NCBI GenBank assembly: GCA_025355005.1
Contig: JANXLV010000134.1
Coordinates: 1-58,944 of the forward strand
Source of the DNA: Myxococcales bacterium
Lineage (GTDB): Bacteria > Myxococcota_A > Polyangia > Polyangiales > Polyangiaceae
Direction: 5' to 3'
Length of the DNA: 58,944 nucleotides
The notes under the pieces were generated by a model, which was not told the DNA's origin, did not search any database, and saw only the letters and a program-made list of their open reading frames with translations. The position numbers were made by a program, and so were the translations under genes. Of the stretch, positions 8,457-18,146 are shown piece by piece. How positions within the stretch are numbered: the first letter of the stretch is position 1; each line of letters begins with the position of its first letter.

Positions 8457-9176
8457 ATGGGCATGGTGGGGCCGCAATTCGAGGAGCTCGCACACGACCT
8501 GGAGTCGGGTGCGCCCGGAGCCCGAGAGCGTATCGAGGTACTGGTACAAGCCAGGAACGCATTCAGCGCGGCTGGCGCGTCGCGTGTGCTTGCGGACTAC
8601 AAGAGCCGACGCGGTCTGTTTCAGGAGGCGCTGCGCGCGGCGAACTCAGGCCTCACGCGCCTCGCAACGGCGCGTGCGAAGGGCAGGGACGCGGAGGAGC
8701 TGCGTGCAGGGCTGACGGTCGAGCGCGGCCTCGCGTTCGCAGGGCTCGGTCAAGTGGATGAGGCGCTGGCTGTGCACGACGACCTCGGCAAGAACTATCC
8801 GACCTACGTCGGGCTCCCGATCGGCAGGTTTCGCATCTGCTTCCTCGCCGCGACGCGCGTGGGTGAGTTCCCGGACGCGCTCCAGATCTTCCAGATGCGC
8901 GCGGAGAGCCTCGAGCTGGACGCTCGCGAGTTGCTCATGGGCGAGGTGCTCCAGGCGGTCGAAGGCGACGGCGACGAGCAAGATCGCGCAGGGCTGGCGG
9001 AGAAGCTGCGTAACCAACCCATGTTCTCGCTGTGGCTGCGTGTTGCCGCGCCGGGGCTCGAAGGCGAGCTCACGCCCATCATCGTGCCGAGCCTCAGCGG
9101 TGCGGTGCCGAAGATCGGCCTTGCCGATCTGGATCCGGATTCGCTGTTGCCGAAGTTCGCATCACGCCGCGAGTGA
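8457..9176 (+). CDS. TPR-like hypothetical protein
   Basis: 239 residues, soluble, alpha-helical. Several helical pairs look like degenerate TPR units (GLFQEALRAANSGLTRLAT, ERGLAFAGLGQVDEALAVHD, RVGEFPDALQIFQMRAES). No signal peptide or catalytic motif is visible. The last 40 residues are proline- and leucine-rich. It is probably a protein-interaction module. It stands alone, convergent with the VOC gene. Confidence 0.65.
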   Translation: MGMVGPQFEELAHDLESGAPGARERIEVLVQARNAFSAAGASRVLADYKSRRGLFQEALRAANSGLTRLATARAKGRDAEELRAGLTVERGLAFAGLGQVDEALAVHDDLGKNYPTYVGLPIGRFRICFLAATRVGEFPDALQIFQMRAESLELDARELLMGEVLQAVEGDGDEQDRAGLAEKLRNQPMFSLWLRVAAPGLEGELTPIIVPSLSGAVPKIGLADLDPDSLLPKFASRRE

Positions 9177-9181
9177 GTGGG

Positions 9182-9577
9182 TCAGGGCAGATTGAGCTGC
9201 CATGAAACCCCGAAGCGGTCGCTCAGCCATCCAAACTTGCGGCTGAAGCCGTAGTCGCCCAGGGGCATGAGCGCGGTTCCACCTTCCATGAGCTTCTCGT
9301 ACACGAGGGTGAGCTCGTCGTCGCTCTCGCAGTCCACGAAGAACGAGATCGCCGGTGTGAACGTGAACCGGTGCTTCACGGGCGAGTCCAGCGCCACGAG
9401 CCGATGCCCGGCAAGCGTGAGCTCCGCCGCCTTCACGGTGCCAGGGCTGCCCGGGTCGCCCTCCGCCCACCGCGTGAGCGAATGGAGCACGGCGCCGCGA
9501 AAGAGCGAGACGTAGAGCCGAACGGCCTCCTCGGCTGCACCATCGAACATGAGGAAGGTCTTGACCGACTTGGGCAT
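9182..9577 (-). CDS. VOC/PhnB-like glyoxalase-fold protein
   Basis: 131 residues with the PhnB/3-demethylubiquinone-methyltransferase-like subset of the vicinal-oxygen-chelate fold: VKTFLMFDGAAEEAVRLYVSLF at the N-terminus, VDCESDDELTLVYEKLMEGG in the middle, and GWLSDRFGVSWQL at the end, all family hallmarks. Family members bind small metabolites; many have no assigned substrate. The ATG giving MPKSVKT is preferred because GGAGG lies 5-6 bases upstream; an earlier ATG would add four residues. Confidence 0.88.
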   Translation of the reverse strand: MPKSVKTFLMFDGAAEEAVRLYVSLFRGAVLHSLTRWAEGDPGSPGTVKAAELTLAGHRLVALDSPVKHRFTFTPAISFFVDCESDDELTLVYEKLMEGGTALMPLGDYGFSRKFGWLSDRFGVSWQLNLP

Positions 9578-9800
9578 CGCGTCCTCCATTTTCCATACCA
9601 CGTCCCGGTCGCTTGTCTCCGCACCGCGACATGCACGCTCCAGGGTGGTTCAAACGCGAACCATGCCTGCGGGCGCGTGGACGCAATGCCGCGGGCGCCG
9701 CGAGGTCACAGATCCACTACAAAACAAGCAGGTTCATGCGCAGGGCTCGTCCCCATCTGCGAACTGCGGTCGTGGCACCGCGCGTGCTGATGGTTTGCCC

Positions 9801-10559
9801 ATGCGCCGCTCCGCCGTCTCGCTCGCGATCGTTTTGTCGGGATCACTGTCGGCCGTGGCGCTCGGCGGTTGCGCGAGCGCAGCGGGGGACGAGGACGTGT
9901 CCTCCGAGGTGGCGAGCGATCTGTCGGCGAACGACAAGACGGCCTACGAGTTCTTCGTCGCCAAGGGCCTGAAGCCGATCCAGGCGGCCGCCATCGTCGG
10001 AAACCTGATGCAGGAGTCCAGCGTGCTCCCCACCTCGGTGCAGCAAGGTGGGCCCGGCCGCGGCATCGCGCAGTGGTCCATCGGCGCCCGCTGGGACCGC
10101 ACGTCGCAGGACAACGTGAAGTGGTACGCCGGCACGAAGGGAGAGTCGGCAACGTCGCTCAACCTGCAGCTCGAGTTCATCTGGTACGAGCTCCAGAGCT
10201 TCCCCGTCTACGGTCTCTCGCGACTTCGCGCTGCCGGCACCCTCTCCCAGGCGACCGTCGCATTCCAGGATGACTTCGAGGTCTGCGGCGCATGCAACCA
10301 GTCCGCGCGCATCCACGACGCGCAGCAGGTGCTGACCGCCTACGGAACGGGAAGCGGCGGTGGTGGTAGCACGGGCGGCGGCACCGGCGGCAGTGGTGGA
10401 ACGGGCGGCGGCTGCTTCTCCTCCACGCTCGGCAAGGAGATGCCCTCGAACGCATGCGTGCAGAGCACCTCCGACAAGGCCTGGTACCAGTGCAGCAACG
10501 GAGCGTGGGTCGATCGCTGGAACGATCCCACGCCCTGCGTCGCCGTCTACCCCCTCTGA
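9801..10559 (+). CDS. Lipoprotein with phage-tail-lysozyme-like domain
   Basis: 252 residues with a lipobox at VALGGC. Residues about 45-185 match the phage tail lysozyme pattern: a helix with KGLKPIQAAAIVGNLMQES (the Glu is the presumed catalytic acid), then GRGIAQWS and WYEL. A Gly/Ser/Thr linker (GGGGSTGGGTGGSGG) joins this to a roughly 45-residue C-terminal domain with three Cys and three Trp that could bind carbohydrate or peptidoglycan. It probably cleaves or binds peptidoglycan at the cell surface. The start is the ATG that gives a proper signal peptide (MRRSAVSLAI). Confidence 0.8.
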   Translation: MRRSAVSLAIVLSGSLSAVALGGCASAAGDEDVSSEVASDLSANDKTAYEFFVAKGLKPIQAAAIVGNLMQESSVLPTSVQQGGPGRGIAQWSIGARWDRTSQDNVKWYAGTKGESATSLNLQLEFIWYELQSFPVYGLSRLRAAGTLSQATVAFQDDFEVCGACNQSARIHDAQQVLTAYGTGSGGGGSTGGGTGGSGGTGGGCFSSTLGKEMPSNACVQSTSDKAWYQCSNGAWVDRWNDPTPCVAVYPL

Positions 10560-10563
10560 ACTA

Positions 10564-10839
10564 TCAGTGCGTGTCCGCGAACTCGCAGCCGCGGTTCGTC
10601 TCGCGAAGCGCGCGGTCCGTCGCCTCGATGGCGGCAGCGCGCCAGCCACCCTTGTCGTGCTCTGCCTTGCCGAGCGATGTGCGGGCCTGCACGAGATGCT
10701 CCTTCGCCGCCGCCATGTTCGGCTGATCCTTGCACGGCCCGCCGGCGTCCGCCGTGGCGAGGCCGCCGTGGACATTGAAGCCGATGACGGAGACGAGCGC
10801 GCCGATGGAGCAGAGTGCGATGGGCTTCCAGTAGTTCAT
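10564..10839 (-). CDS. Small exported hypothetical protein
   Basis: 91 residues. The N-terminal hydrophobic segment (WKPIALCSIGALVSVIGF) is a signal peptide or membrane anchor. The rest is a charged helix with two Cys (GPCKDQP and RGCEFA), possibly disulfide-bonded. Start MNYWKP is preceded by AAGGAA (reverse strand), a fair ribosome site. I do not recognise a family. Confidence 0.65.
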   Translation of the reverse strand: MNYWKPIALCSIGALVSVIGFNVHGGLATADAGGPCKDQPNMAAAKEHLVQARTSLGKAEHDKGGWRAAAIEATDRALRETNRGCEFADTH

Positions 10840-10979
10840 GTCGGTTCCTTCTTGGTTGGGTTCACGGCCTGATGCATGCAGAATACAACTTACTGTTTCG
10901 CACCATCGTAGGCACCAGGGTAAGACGACCTGCCGTCGAGCAGATTCAAATTTACTCCGTGTTAATTCAACTGCTTACC

Positions 10980-10997
10980 TGGACGTCCGGACGTCCA
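10980..10997. promoter_or_regulatory. 18 bp perfect palindrome upstream of the TauE-like gene
   Basis: TGGACGTCCGGACGTCCA is self-complementary over all 18 bases. A related half-site (GGATGTCC) follows about 10 bases later. It lies in the gap between a divergent small gene and the TauE-like gene, next to an AT-rich stretch that could hold a promoter. It is a strong operator candidate; the regulator is unknown. Confidence 0.5.
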
Positions 10998-11064
10998 CCC
11001 GCACGTCGGGATGTCCAGCCCTCGTGCCGCCGGGGGTGCTACTGCTCTTGCGGGAAGCAAAGGA

Positions 11065-11859
11065 ATGGCGCCGACTTTCGAGCTCTTCTTGTGTGGCGTG
11101 TTCGGGCTCGTCGCGGGCTCGCTCTCCGGCTTCCTCGGGATCGGCGGTGGCGCGCTGCTTGCTCCGCTCCTCGTGTTCACGCTCGGGATCGAGCAGCATC
11201 GCGCCCAGGGCATCTCGCTCGCGGCGCTGCTGCCACCAGTCGGTCTGCCGGCGGTGCTGGCATACAAGAAGAGCGGCGTGCGCATCCTCGTGCCGCTCGT
11301 CGTCGCGCTCGCATGCAGCTTCGCGGTTGGCGGCTTCGCTGGCGCGTGGCTCGCGCACCGCATTCCGTCGCGTGAGCTCCGGTGGTCTTTCGCAGCATTT
11401 CTCCTGCTCGCGGCCATCAACGCGGCGTTCTCGCGCGCGCCGGACGTCGATCGGCCGGACGCGGGGGGACCTCGGAACGTCAGCCGCATCCACGCGCCAT
11501 CCCCGTGGCTCGGGCTGCCGATTGGCCTCGTGGCAGGCGTGATGTCCGGCATGCTCGGCATCGGCGGTGGGCTCGTGGCCATGCCGCTGCTTCGGAAGGC
11601 CGCGCGCCTCACGCGGCTCGAGGCGACCGCGACGACGCTCGCGATGATGCTTCCGCCCATCGGTCTGCCTGCGGTCCTCGTGTACGCGAAGGAGCAGGGC
11701 GGGCTGCCGTGGCGGCTGCTTCTTGCGGTGGTGCTCGGGTTCGCTGTGGGCGGTGGGTTCGGCGCGCGCCTGTCGGGTCGGATGAACGAGCGCCTCGCGA
11801 CGTACGTCTATGCGGTCGTCATCGCGCTCATGGCGATCCTGCTGGTAGTGCGCGAGTGA
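11065..11859 (+). CDS. TauE/SafE-family (sulfite exporter-like) membrane protein
   Basis: 264 residues, about eight transmembrane segments, with the internal duplication typical of the family: GLVAGSLSGFLGIGGGALLAP in the first half and GLVAGVMSGMLGIGGGLVAMP in the second. TauE/SafE proteins are implicated in export of sulfite, sulfoacetate and related anions, but most substrates are unproven. The chosen ATG has AAAGGA just upstream. A histidine kinase and sigma-54 regulator follow 95 bp later on the same strand and could control it. Confidence 0.9.
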   Translation: MAPTFELFLCGVFGLVAGSLSGFLGIGGGALLAPLLVFTLGIEQHRAQGISLAALLPPVGLPAVLAYKKSGVRILVPLVVALACSFAVGGFAGAWLAHRIPSRELRWSFAAFLLLAAINAAFSRAPDVDRPDAGGPRNVSRIHAPSPWLGLPIGLVAGVMSGMLGIGGGLVAMPLLRKAARLTRLEATATTLAMMLPPIGLPAVLVYAKEQGGLPWRLLLAVVLGFAVGGGFGARLSGRMNERLATYVYAVVIALMAILLVVRE

Positions 11860-11954
11860 GCTTCTTCTCGGCGATGGTATTCGGAAGATTTCCAAACGGG
11901 GACTCGGAACATTTCCCAATCCCGCGTAATGGAGGAGCGGGAACCAGGTCTTTC

Positions 11955-13290
11955 ATGGGTGGAATGCGGCTTGCTGTTCGCTCTCGGATGAGACGTCCCG
12001 CGTGGATCATCGCGTTCATGCTGAGCGCGATCGGCGTGGTGAGCGTGGCCGCATACTGGGACGAGGAGCGCGAGAGCAAGGCAGCGCTCGACGACTTCGC
12101 GCAGGCGCAGTTCATGCTGGCGACGAGCCTCTCGGAGATGACCTCGTCACTCGACGCGGCTGCGCGGCAGCGGCTCGCGCGCGTGGAGGACCCCGGCAAC
12201 GTCCTGGTCCTCGTGTCCGCCGGTCGCGGACTCGAGCGTCCGAGCGGCGAGGCGGTGAGCTCCGCGCCCATCGAGCGTGCCGTTGCTGCGCACGAGCCAT
12301 TCGCGCGGCTGTCACGCCCTGAGGCTGCGGCCCTCGGGTTGCCCGCGCGTACGGCGCTCGCAGGCATCGCGCGTAGGTCGGCGGGTGACGCGCGCGGCTT
12401 CGACCTCGTGATCGTAGCCACTGCGCTCCGCGAGCGCGATCGCGAGATCCGCGCGTCCACGCGCCTCGTGCTCGCCCTGCTCTCGTCCACGGTGCTCGTT
12501 CTGGCGTTCGGCACGCTGGCGCTCTGGAGGCAGCGTGCAGAGCTGCGGCTCGCGCGTGATCTGGCGGTGGCGGATGCGCTGCGTGTCTCCGATGAACGTC
12601 TGATGCGCGCCGATCGCCTCGCCACGCTCGGTGCGCTGGCCACCGGCATCGCTCACGAGGTCAGCACGCCGCTCGGTGTCATCGTCGGCCGCGCGGAGCA
12701 GCTGTCGCGCAAGGTCCAGGGTGACGAGCGCTCGGAGCGGGCGGCCACCGTGATCGCAGAGCAGGCGGATCGCATCGGCAAGATCGTTCGCGGCTTCCTT
12801 GGTCTCGTGCGCGGTGAGGGCGGTCTTCGCGAGCGCGTGCTCTCCGCGGACATCGTGCGGGACGCGCAGGAGCTGTGCGCGCATCGCTTCGAGCATGCAG
12901 GTGTCACACTGCAGCTGGACGTTTCAGGAGATGCGCTGCCGGTGTTCTGTGAGCCAAAGCTGTTCACGCAGGTGCTCGTGAACCTTCTCCTGAACGCGTG
13001 CGATGCGTGCGACGCACGTGGCTCCGTCACTCTCGGCGTGTCCTCACGGGACGGGCGCGTGAGCTTCACGGTCACCGACGATGGACATGGCATCACTGCG
13101 GAGGACTCTGCGCGCGCCATGGAGCCGTTCTTCACCACGAAGGCGCCAGGGAAAGGCACGGGGCTGGGGCTGGCCATTGCGTCGGAGATCGTCTCCCATC
13201 ACAACGGAACGCTGAAGCTGTCGCCACGTACGGACGGCGTACGCGGCACGGTCGCGCGGGTCGAGATCGCGGAAGCAGGGAAGGAGAGCG

Positions 13291-13304
<14 letters not shown>
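11955..13304 (+). CDS. Membrane-bound sensor histidine kinase
   Basis: 449 residues. TM1 is at about 15-33 and TM2 at about 170-191, enclosing a 135-residue extracytoplasmic sensor region with no recognised fold. The cytoplasmic kinase shows the H-box GIAHEVSTPL (His 234), the N-box with Asn 343 and 347, the G1 box TDDGHGI (374-380), the F-box PFFTTK and the G2 box GTGLGLAI (401-408). It is an NtrB/AtoS-type kinase. Its last 14 bases overlap the response-regulator gene, so the two are coupled. The signal is unknown. Confidence 0.93.
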
Positions 13305-14664
<1,360 letters not shown>

Positions 14665-14678
14665 CAGCAAGCCCGGAA

Positions 14679-15740
14679 TTACTTGCAGTATGCAGGCGGA
14701 TTCGGCGCCATCAGCATGTAGAACGGATGCGTGCCGCTGACGGGGCCCAGCATCTTGTCCACGTTGCCCTTGATCGTGTTCACGTAGCCGTACGCACCTG
14801 CGTTGGACGTCTTCAGCGCCAGCAGCTGGGCGTCGTTCGCGACCTGGACGCCCTTGCCGCCCTCGTCTCCGAGCAGGTGTGACATGAGGCCGGTGATGAT
14901 GTCGGCGCCCGTGCCGCCGCCCGCGCAGTACTCGTTCGTGTACGTGACCTTGCTCGCGCGTCCGTTGCCGGTCGCGTTCTCGTAGTAGTACCAGGCGCCC
15001 ATTCCGACGTTGCAGGCGACGTTCGTCATGACGGACATGTTCGCCGTGGGCCCGGTCACCGCCCAGTAGACCTGGTCGTTCGAGGCGGCTGCGAGCACCG
15101 AGGCAGGCAGCGGGCAGCCGATGCAGGCGAGGCGGTTCACGGCGCCGAGCGTGGCCATCTCGTGGACGGTGGAGCTGAAGCGAATCTGCAGGAGGCCGAC
15201 CGTTGGATCATTCGCGGTCATGCCGGAGACCTGGCGGGTGGCGTATGAGTCCTTCACCGCGACGTTCTGCATGTACCCGGACTCCGTGCCGATGGACGCC
15301 GCGAGCTGCGCCCAGCAGTAGTTCGGCTTCCAGCCAGCGGTCGCCGTCGGGGTGCCGAACATCTCGCAGCTCCTCAAGATGGCGTCGACCACAGAAGCGC
15401 GCAGAGCGCCCGCGGGCGGCCCGTTGGAGAGCTTGCCGATGTAGCCGTCAACGGTGGCAGCCGCTGCAGGATCCGCCGCGGACCCGCCACACGTGAGGAC
15501 GCCGCCATCGGGGAGCACAACCACGCCGCCGCCGTCGGGATTGAACGGCGAGCCACCGTCAGGGTTGCCGCCACCGCCGCCCTCACCACCCCCACCGCCG
15601 CCCCCTTCCGTGGTGGAGGGTCCGCCGTCGTCACCGTTGTCGGTGGCGTGTGCGCTGTCATCACCGCCGCAACCGTTCGCGAGGCCCATGACGCCGACCC
15701 CAAGCGTCACGACGAGAAGCGGTGCTGCGAGCGATCTCAT
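14679..15740 (-). CDS. Putative lipoprotein with lytic-transglycosylase-like motifs
   Basis: About 353 residues. A signal peptide ends in ANGC, an imperfect lipobox, followed by a Gly/Asp/Pro linker with a long Gly run. The folded part contains SIGTESGYMQN and, about 30 residues later, TVGLLQIR. An ES motif followed by G(L)xQI is the signature of lysozyme-fold lytic transglycosylases, with the Glu catalytic. The rest (for example GAWYYYENATGNGRA and six Cys) is not diagnostic. The start MRSLAAPLL follows a GGGGG run on its strand. The enzymatic role is inference. Confidence 0.62.
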   Translation of the reverse strand: MRSLAAPLLVVTLGVGVMGLANGCGGDDSAHATDNGDDGGPSTTEGGGGGGGEGGGGGNPDGGSPFNPDGGGVVVLPDGGVLTCGGSAADPAAAATVDGYIGKLSNGPPAGALRASVVDAILRSCEMFGTPTATAGWKPNYCWAQLAASIGTESGYMQNVAVKDSYATRQVSGMTANDPTVGLLQIRFSSTVHEMATLGAVNRLACIGCPLPASVLAAASNDQVYWAVTGPTANMSVMTNVACNVGMGAWYYYENATGNGRASKVTYTNEYCAGGGTGADIITGLMSHLLGDEGGKGVQVANDAQLLALKTSNAGAYGYVNTIKGNVDKMLGPVSGTHPFYMLMAPNPPAYCK

Positions 15741-15782
15741 GCCCCCCCATTCGAGCACAACTCGCCCGAGGTGCCAGGCGTT

Positions 15783-17141
15783 TTACAGCGACTGCTCGTC
15801 ACCCGTTTCGGGGACACGCTCTTCGGCGGGGGCGGGCATGTCGTCGGCACTGGGCATGCGCTCCGGGATCGACGTGTCCTCAGGCTGTCCCTGCGGAGCC
15901 ACGATGCCGTGCGCGGGCGCGGTGCCTGTGGTCGCGGTGCCGGTTGCAGTGCCCGTCTCGTTGCCAGCGGCCTTCGCTGCGTTGGCGCCGCGGGTGACGC
16001 GATCGAGAAGGTCGCCCTCGAAGCGAACGAGCTCCGCGACCGGAACAGCGACGACGGCGCCAGCAGGACAGCTGGAGGTCTTGGATGCTGCAACGGTCGC
16101 GTCGGCCCAGGCCTGGCCGCTGGGCACCGGTGAGGACGTTCGCAGCAGGTCCGCGTGCGTGATGTTGCACGTGCCCCCATTGGTACGGTCCGTGACGGAG
16201 ACCGGATGGGACACCACGAACACGTGGTGCTGCGCACCGAGCGCACGCGCGACGCGGGGATCGTTCACGACGAGCGTGTTGCCAGGAGCAGCGGACGCCG
16301 GCACGTCGGGCGTGGGCTCCGCGATGTACTGCTCGATCTGTTGACGGAGCTCCTCGCGGACGTCAGTGGCGATCACCGGGCTCTCGTGCGGGACCATGGC
16401 GTACCCGCCGGAGTTTTCGTACGCGAGCATGCGCGCTTCCTCCATGGCGAGGTAGTCGAGCATGACCCAGTCCGTGACCCAGTAGCCGACACCCCAGTAC
16501 GTGGGGTATGGCGTGTAGTAACCGCCCCAGTACACGGGGACGCGCCAGCCATACTGCGGTCCCCACCACACGCCGCGCCCATAGTAGCCACGGCGACCAG
16601 CGAACACGGGTACGCGGCCGCCCGCCGCGTAGTAGCCGCGACCGCCGCCGATGTAGCCATTGCGACCGCCGCCCGCGACGACGGGAGCGCCGTGCGACAC
16701 CGAGCGACCGTACACGTGCGCGCCGGACGTGGTGGCGACGCCGGCATTGCTGCGGCCGTAGACCGTGCCGCCGCTGTGCGACGGGGCATAGTGCGTTCCG
16801 CCGGACGAGTACGAGGACTGTGGCGCGGCGTAGTGCGATCCGGACGAGCCGTACGAACCAGACGAGTGACCATACGAAGGTGACGAAGAGTGGTGCGGCG
16901 CCGAGTAGGAGTGGCCCCCGCTGGAGCCGCTGGAGCCGCTGGAGCCGCTGGAGCCAGAAGAGTGTGAGCCGTACGAGCCGGAGGAGTGGGAGGAAGAGAA
17001 CCCGCCCGAGCTATGGCCGCCGCTGGAGTGACTGCCACCGCCGCCGCGGCTGCCGCCACCGCGCGCAAATGCAGGCGAGATCACGAGCAAGAGGGCTGTG
17101 GCGACCAGAGCCGCTGAACTTTTTGCACCGACTGCAACCAT
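15783..17141 (-). CDS. Secreted low-complexity Gly/Ser/His/Tyr-rich protein
   Basis: 452 residues with a Sec signal peptide ending PAFA. The first 190 mature residues are low complexity: Gly/Ser runs, SSG repeats, and many His and Tyr. Next is a Trp/Tyr-dense stretch (GVWWGPQYGWRVPVYWGGYY) resembling elastic or adhesive surface proteins. The C-terminal 230 residues are of normal composition, with TNGGTCNIT and SSCPAG, and may be a folded domain. GAGGA upstream supports the start. No enzyme motif was found; a surface or matrix role is a guess. Confidence 0.7.
   Translation of the reverse strand: MVAVGAKSSAALVATALLLVISPAFARGGGSRGGGGSHSSGGHSSGGFSSSHSSGSYGSHSSGSSGSSGSSGSSGGHSYSAPHHSSSPSYGHSSGSYGSSGSHYAAPQSSYSSGGTHYAPSHSGGTVYGRSNAGVATTSGAHVYGRSVSHGAPVVAGGGRNGYIGGGRGYYAAGGRVPVFAGRRGYYGRGVWWGPQYGWRVPVYWGGYYTPYPTYWGVGYWVTDWVMLDYLAMEEARMLAYENSGGYAMVPHESPVIATDVREELRQQIEQYIAEPTPDVPASAAPGNTLVVNDPRVARALGAQHHVFVVSHPVSVTDRTNGGTCNITHADLLRTSSPVPSGQAWADATVAASKTSSCPAGAVVAVPVAELVRFEGDLLDRVTRGANAAKAAGNETGTATGTATTGTAPAHGIVAPQGQPEDTSIPERMPSADDMPAPAEERVPETGDEQSL
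16921..16955. repeat. 9 bp tandem repeat (CTGGAGCCG, about four copies)
   Basis: Three perfect and one near-complete copy of a 9-base unit. It encodes the repeated Ser-Gly-Ser tripeptides of the low-complexity secreted protein and keeps frame whatever the copy number. Confidence 0.8.
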
Positions 17142-17205
17142 GATCGTGTCCTCGCTTCCGTTATTGAAACATACGCCTCCCGCTGCGCATTGCCGGGTAT
17201 TTCCG

Positions 17206-17234
17206 CATTGCTGTGAATTCACGAACCAGCAATG
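17206..17234. promoter_or_regulatory. Nested inverted repeat in a divergent intergenic region
   Basis: An inner 10-base palindrome (GTGAATTCAC, 17213-17222) is enclosed by outer arms CATTGCT and AGCAATG. It lies between the divergent starts of the secreted protein and the antitoxin gene. Antitoxins often bind such sites to repress their own operon, so it is a candidate operator; a two-way promoter element is the alternative. Confidence 0.45.
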
Positions 17235-17287
17235 TGGACGCGCTACGCCTGGGTCGTCGAGAACGTGAAAGGTGCTATATTTCCCTT

Positions 17288-17524
17288 GTGAACGCGCGCG
17301 CGAAGAAACTCCTCGAAGAAGTGCTCGAGCTGCCGCGTGACGAGCGTGAGGCTCTCGCTCACGACGTGCTCGTGACTCTCGGTGATGATGCGCCGCGCGC
17401 GCAGGCTGCGTGGGGAGAAGTCATTCGCCGTCGCGCCGATGATGTCCTGGCTGGCCGCGCTCACGGCCCTGAGTGCCGTCCGTTTCTCGCCGACCTGCGC
17501 GAACGCATCCGTCGCGACGGATGA
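17288..17524 (+). CDS. Antitoxin-like addiction module protein
   Basis: 78 residues with a GTG start. The sequence AKKLLEEVLELPRDEREALA, then AAWGEVIRRRADDVLAGRAHG, follows the pattern of the 'addiction module component' antitoxin family that pairs with ParE/RelE-type toxins: an N-terminal helical LPxxER region and a downstream W..E...R...(D/E)...G. Such antitoxins bind the toxin and often DNA. The start of the next small ORF overlaps its stop (ATGA), as expected for a toxin-antitoxin operon, but that ORF is far too short for an intact toxin. Confidence 0.72.
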   Translation: MNARAKKLLEEVLELPRDEREALAHDVLVTLGDDAPRAQAAWGEVIRRRADDVLAGRAHGPECRPFLADLRERIRRDG

Positions 17525-17619
17525 AACGCACGCGATTCCATGGAGACGTGCCGGACGAACAACAACTGCATGAATCCATCACCGTCGTACTGCGCCGCTC
17601 TGCTGAAGGACGCTCTTGA
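17521..17619 (+). pseudogene. Probable vestigial ParE/RelE-type toxin (32 codons)
   Basis: A 32-codon ORF whose ATG overlaps the antitoxin stop. It begins MKRTRFHGDVPDEQQLHESI, which resembles the first strand and helix of ParE/RelE toxins (a basic start, F-H, then an acidic amphipathic helix), but it ends after RRSAEGRS. An intact toxin would be about 90-100 residues. I could not follow a continuing toxin sequence clearly in the other frames. Position and start context are the main support. Confidence 0.4.
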
Positions 17620-17712
17620 GGGCAGTAGTGGACAAGCCGGGGGGGACCTCGCTCGCACTCTCGCGTGCGCGACGGAAGTTTGTCACCGCTTCAACTGTCC
17701 GGGCCCAGGCGA

Positions 17713-18129
17713 ATGACCGTGGCGGGTGCGCAACGTGGAAAATTGCGTGTGGCTCGATGCGATTTCTGCGCGGCAAGCCGGCGCGATTACTTCGTCGGGC
17801 CGGGCGTGCGGATCTGCTTCTCGTGCGTGCGCCAGATGGATCGCTGTCTCGTCCAGGATTCGAAGGAGAATGCCAATCCGAATTCACCGTCGAGCACCAT
17901 TCAGCTTGGCCAACACGCTAAGCGTTGCAGTTTCTGCGCGGCACTCCATCGCGTGCCGCGGGTCTTCGTTCAAGGTAAAACCTCTGCACTGATCTGCGCT
18001 GATTGCGTGGAGCTAGGTGAATTTGCGTTGCGCGACGGGCGTGCGCAGCCTGGCGCAGCTCTGGAGCGCGACACAACACTTCAGTTGCTGGGACCGCGCC
18101 AACTGCGGGCAGGCCTACGCAGGAACTGA
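17713..18129 (+). CDS. Protein with two ClpX-type C4 zinc fingers
   Basis: 138 residues containing two copies of the C4 zinc-binding motif of the ClpX N-terminal domain: CDFCAASRRDYFVGPG followed by ICFSC, and about 40 residues later CSFCAALHRVPRVFVQG followed by ICADCVELG. Each has CxxC-x18-20-CxxC. There is no AAA+ ATPase, so it is not ClpX. In ClpX this domain dimerises and binds substrates and adaptors. A free-standing double version could act as an adaptor or competitor for ClpXP, which is inference. The start MTVAGA is the first ATG with the zinc fingers in frame; an earlier start would add 16 residues. Confidence 0.72.
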   Translation: MTVAGAQRGKLRVARCDFCAASRRDYFVGPGVRICFSCVRQMDRCLVQDSKENANPNSPSSTIQLGQHAKRCSFCAALHRVPRVFVQGKTSALICADCVELGEFALRDGRAQPGAALERDTTLQLLGPRQLRAGLRRN

Positions 18130-18146
18130 AGACGAAGAGCGTCTTC
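18128..18146 (+). terminator. Hairpin at the end of the zinc-finger gene
   Basis: GAAGACG and CGTCTTC form a perfect 7 bp stem with a 5-base loop, starting inside the stop codon. No U-tract follows, so it may be an mRNA 3' structure rather than an intrinsic terminator. Confidence 0.4.

Noticed and set aside
17524..17710. A continuing toxin sequence in other frames after the short ORF
   Set aside because: Translations in the other two frames do not extend the ParE/RelE pattern recognisably, so no frameshifted toxin is claimed.
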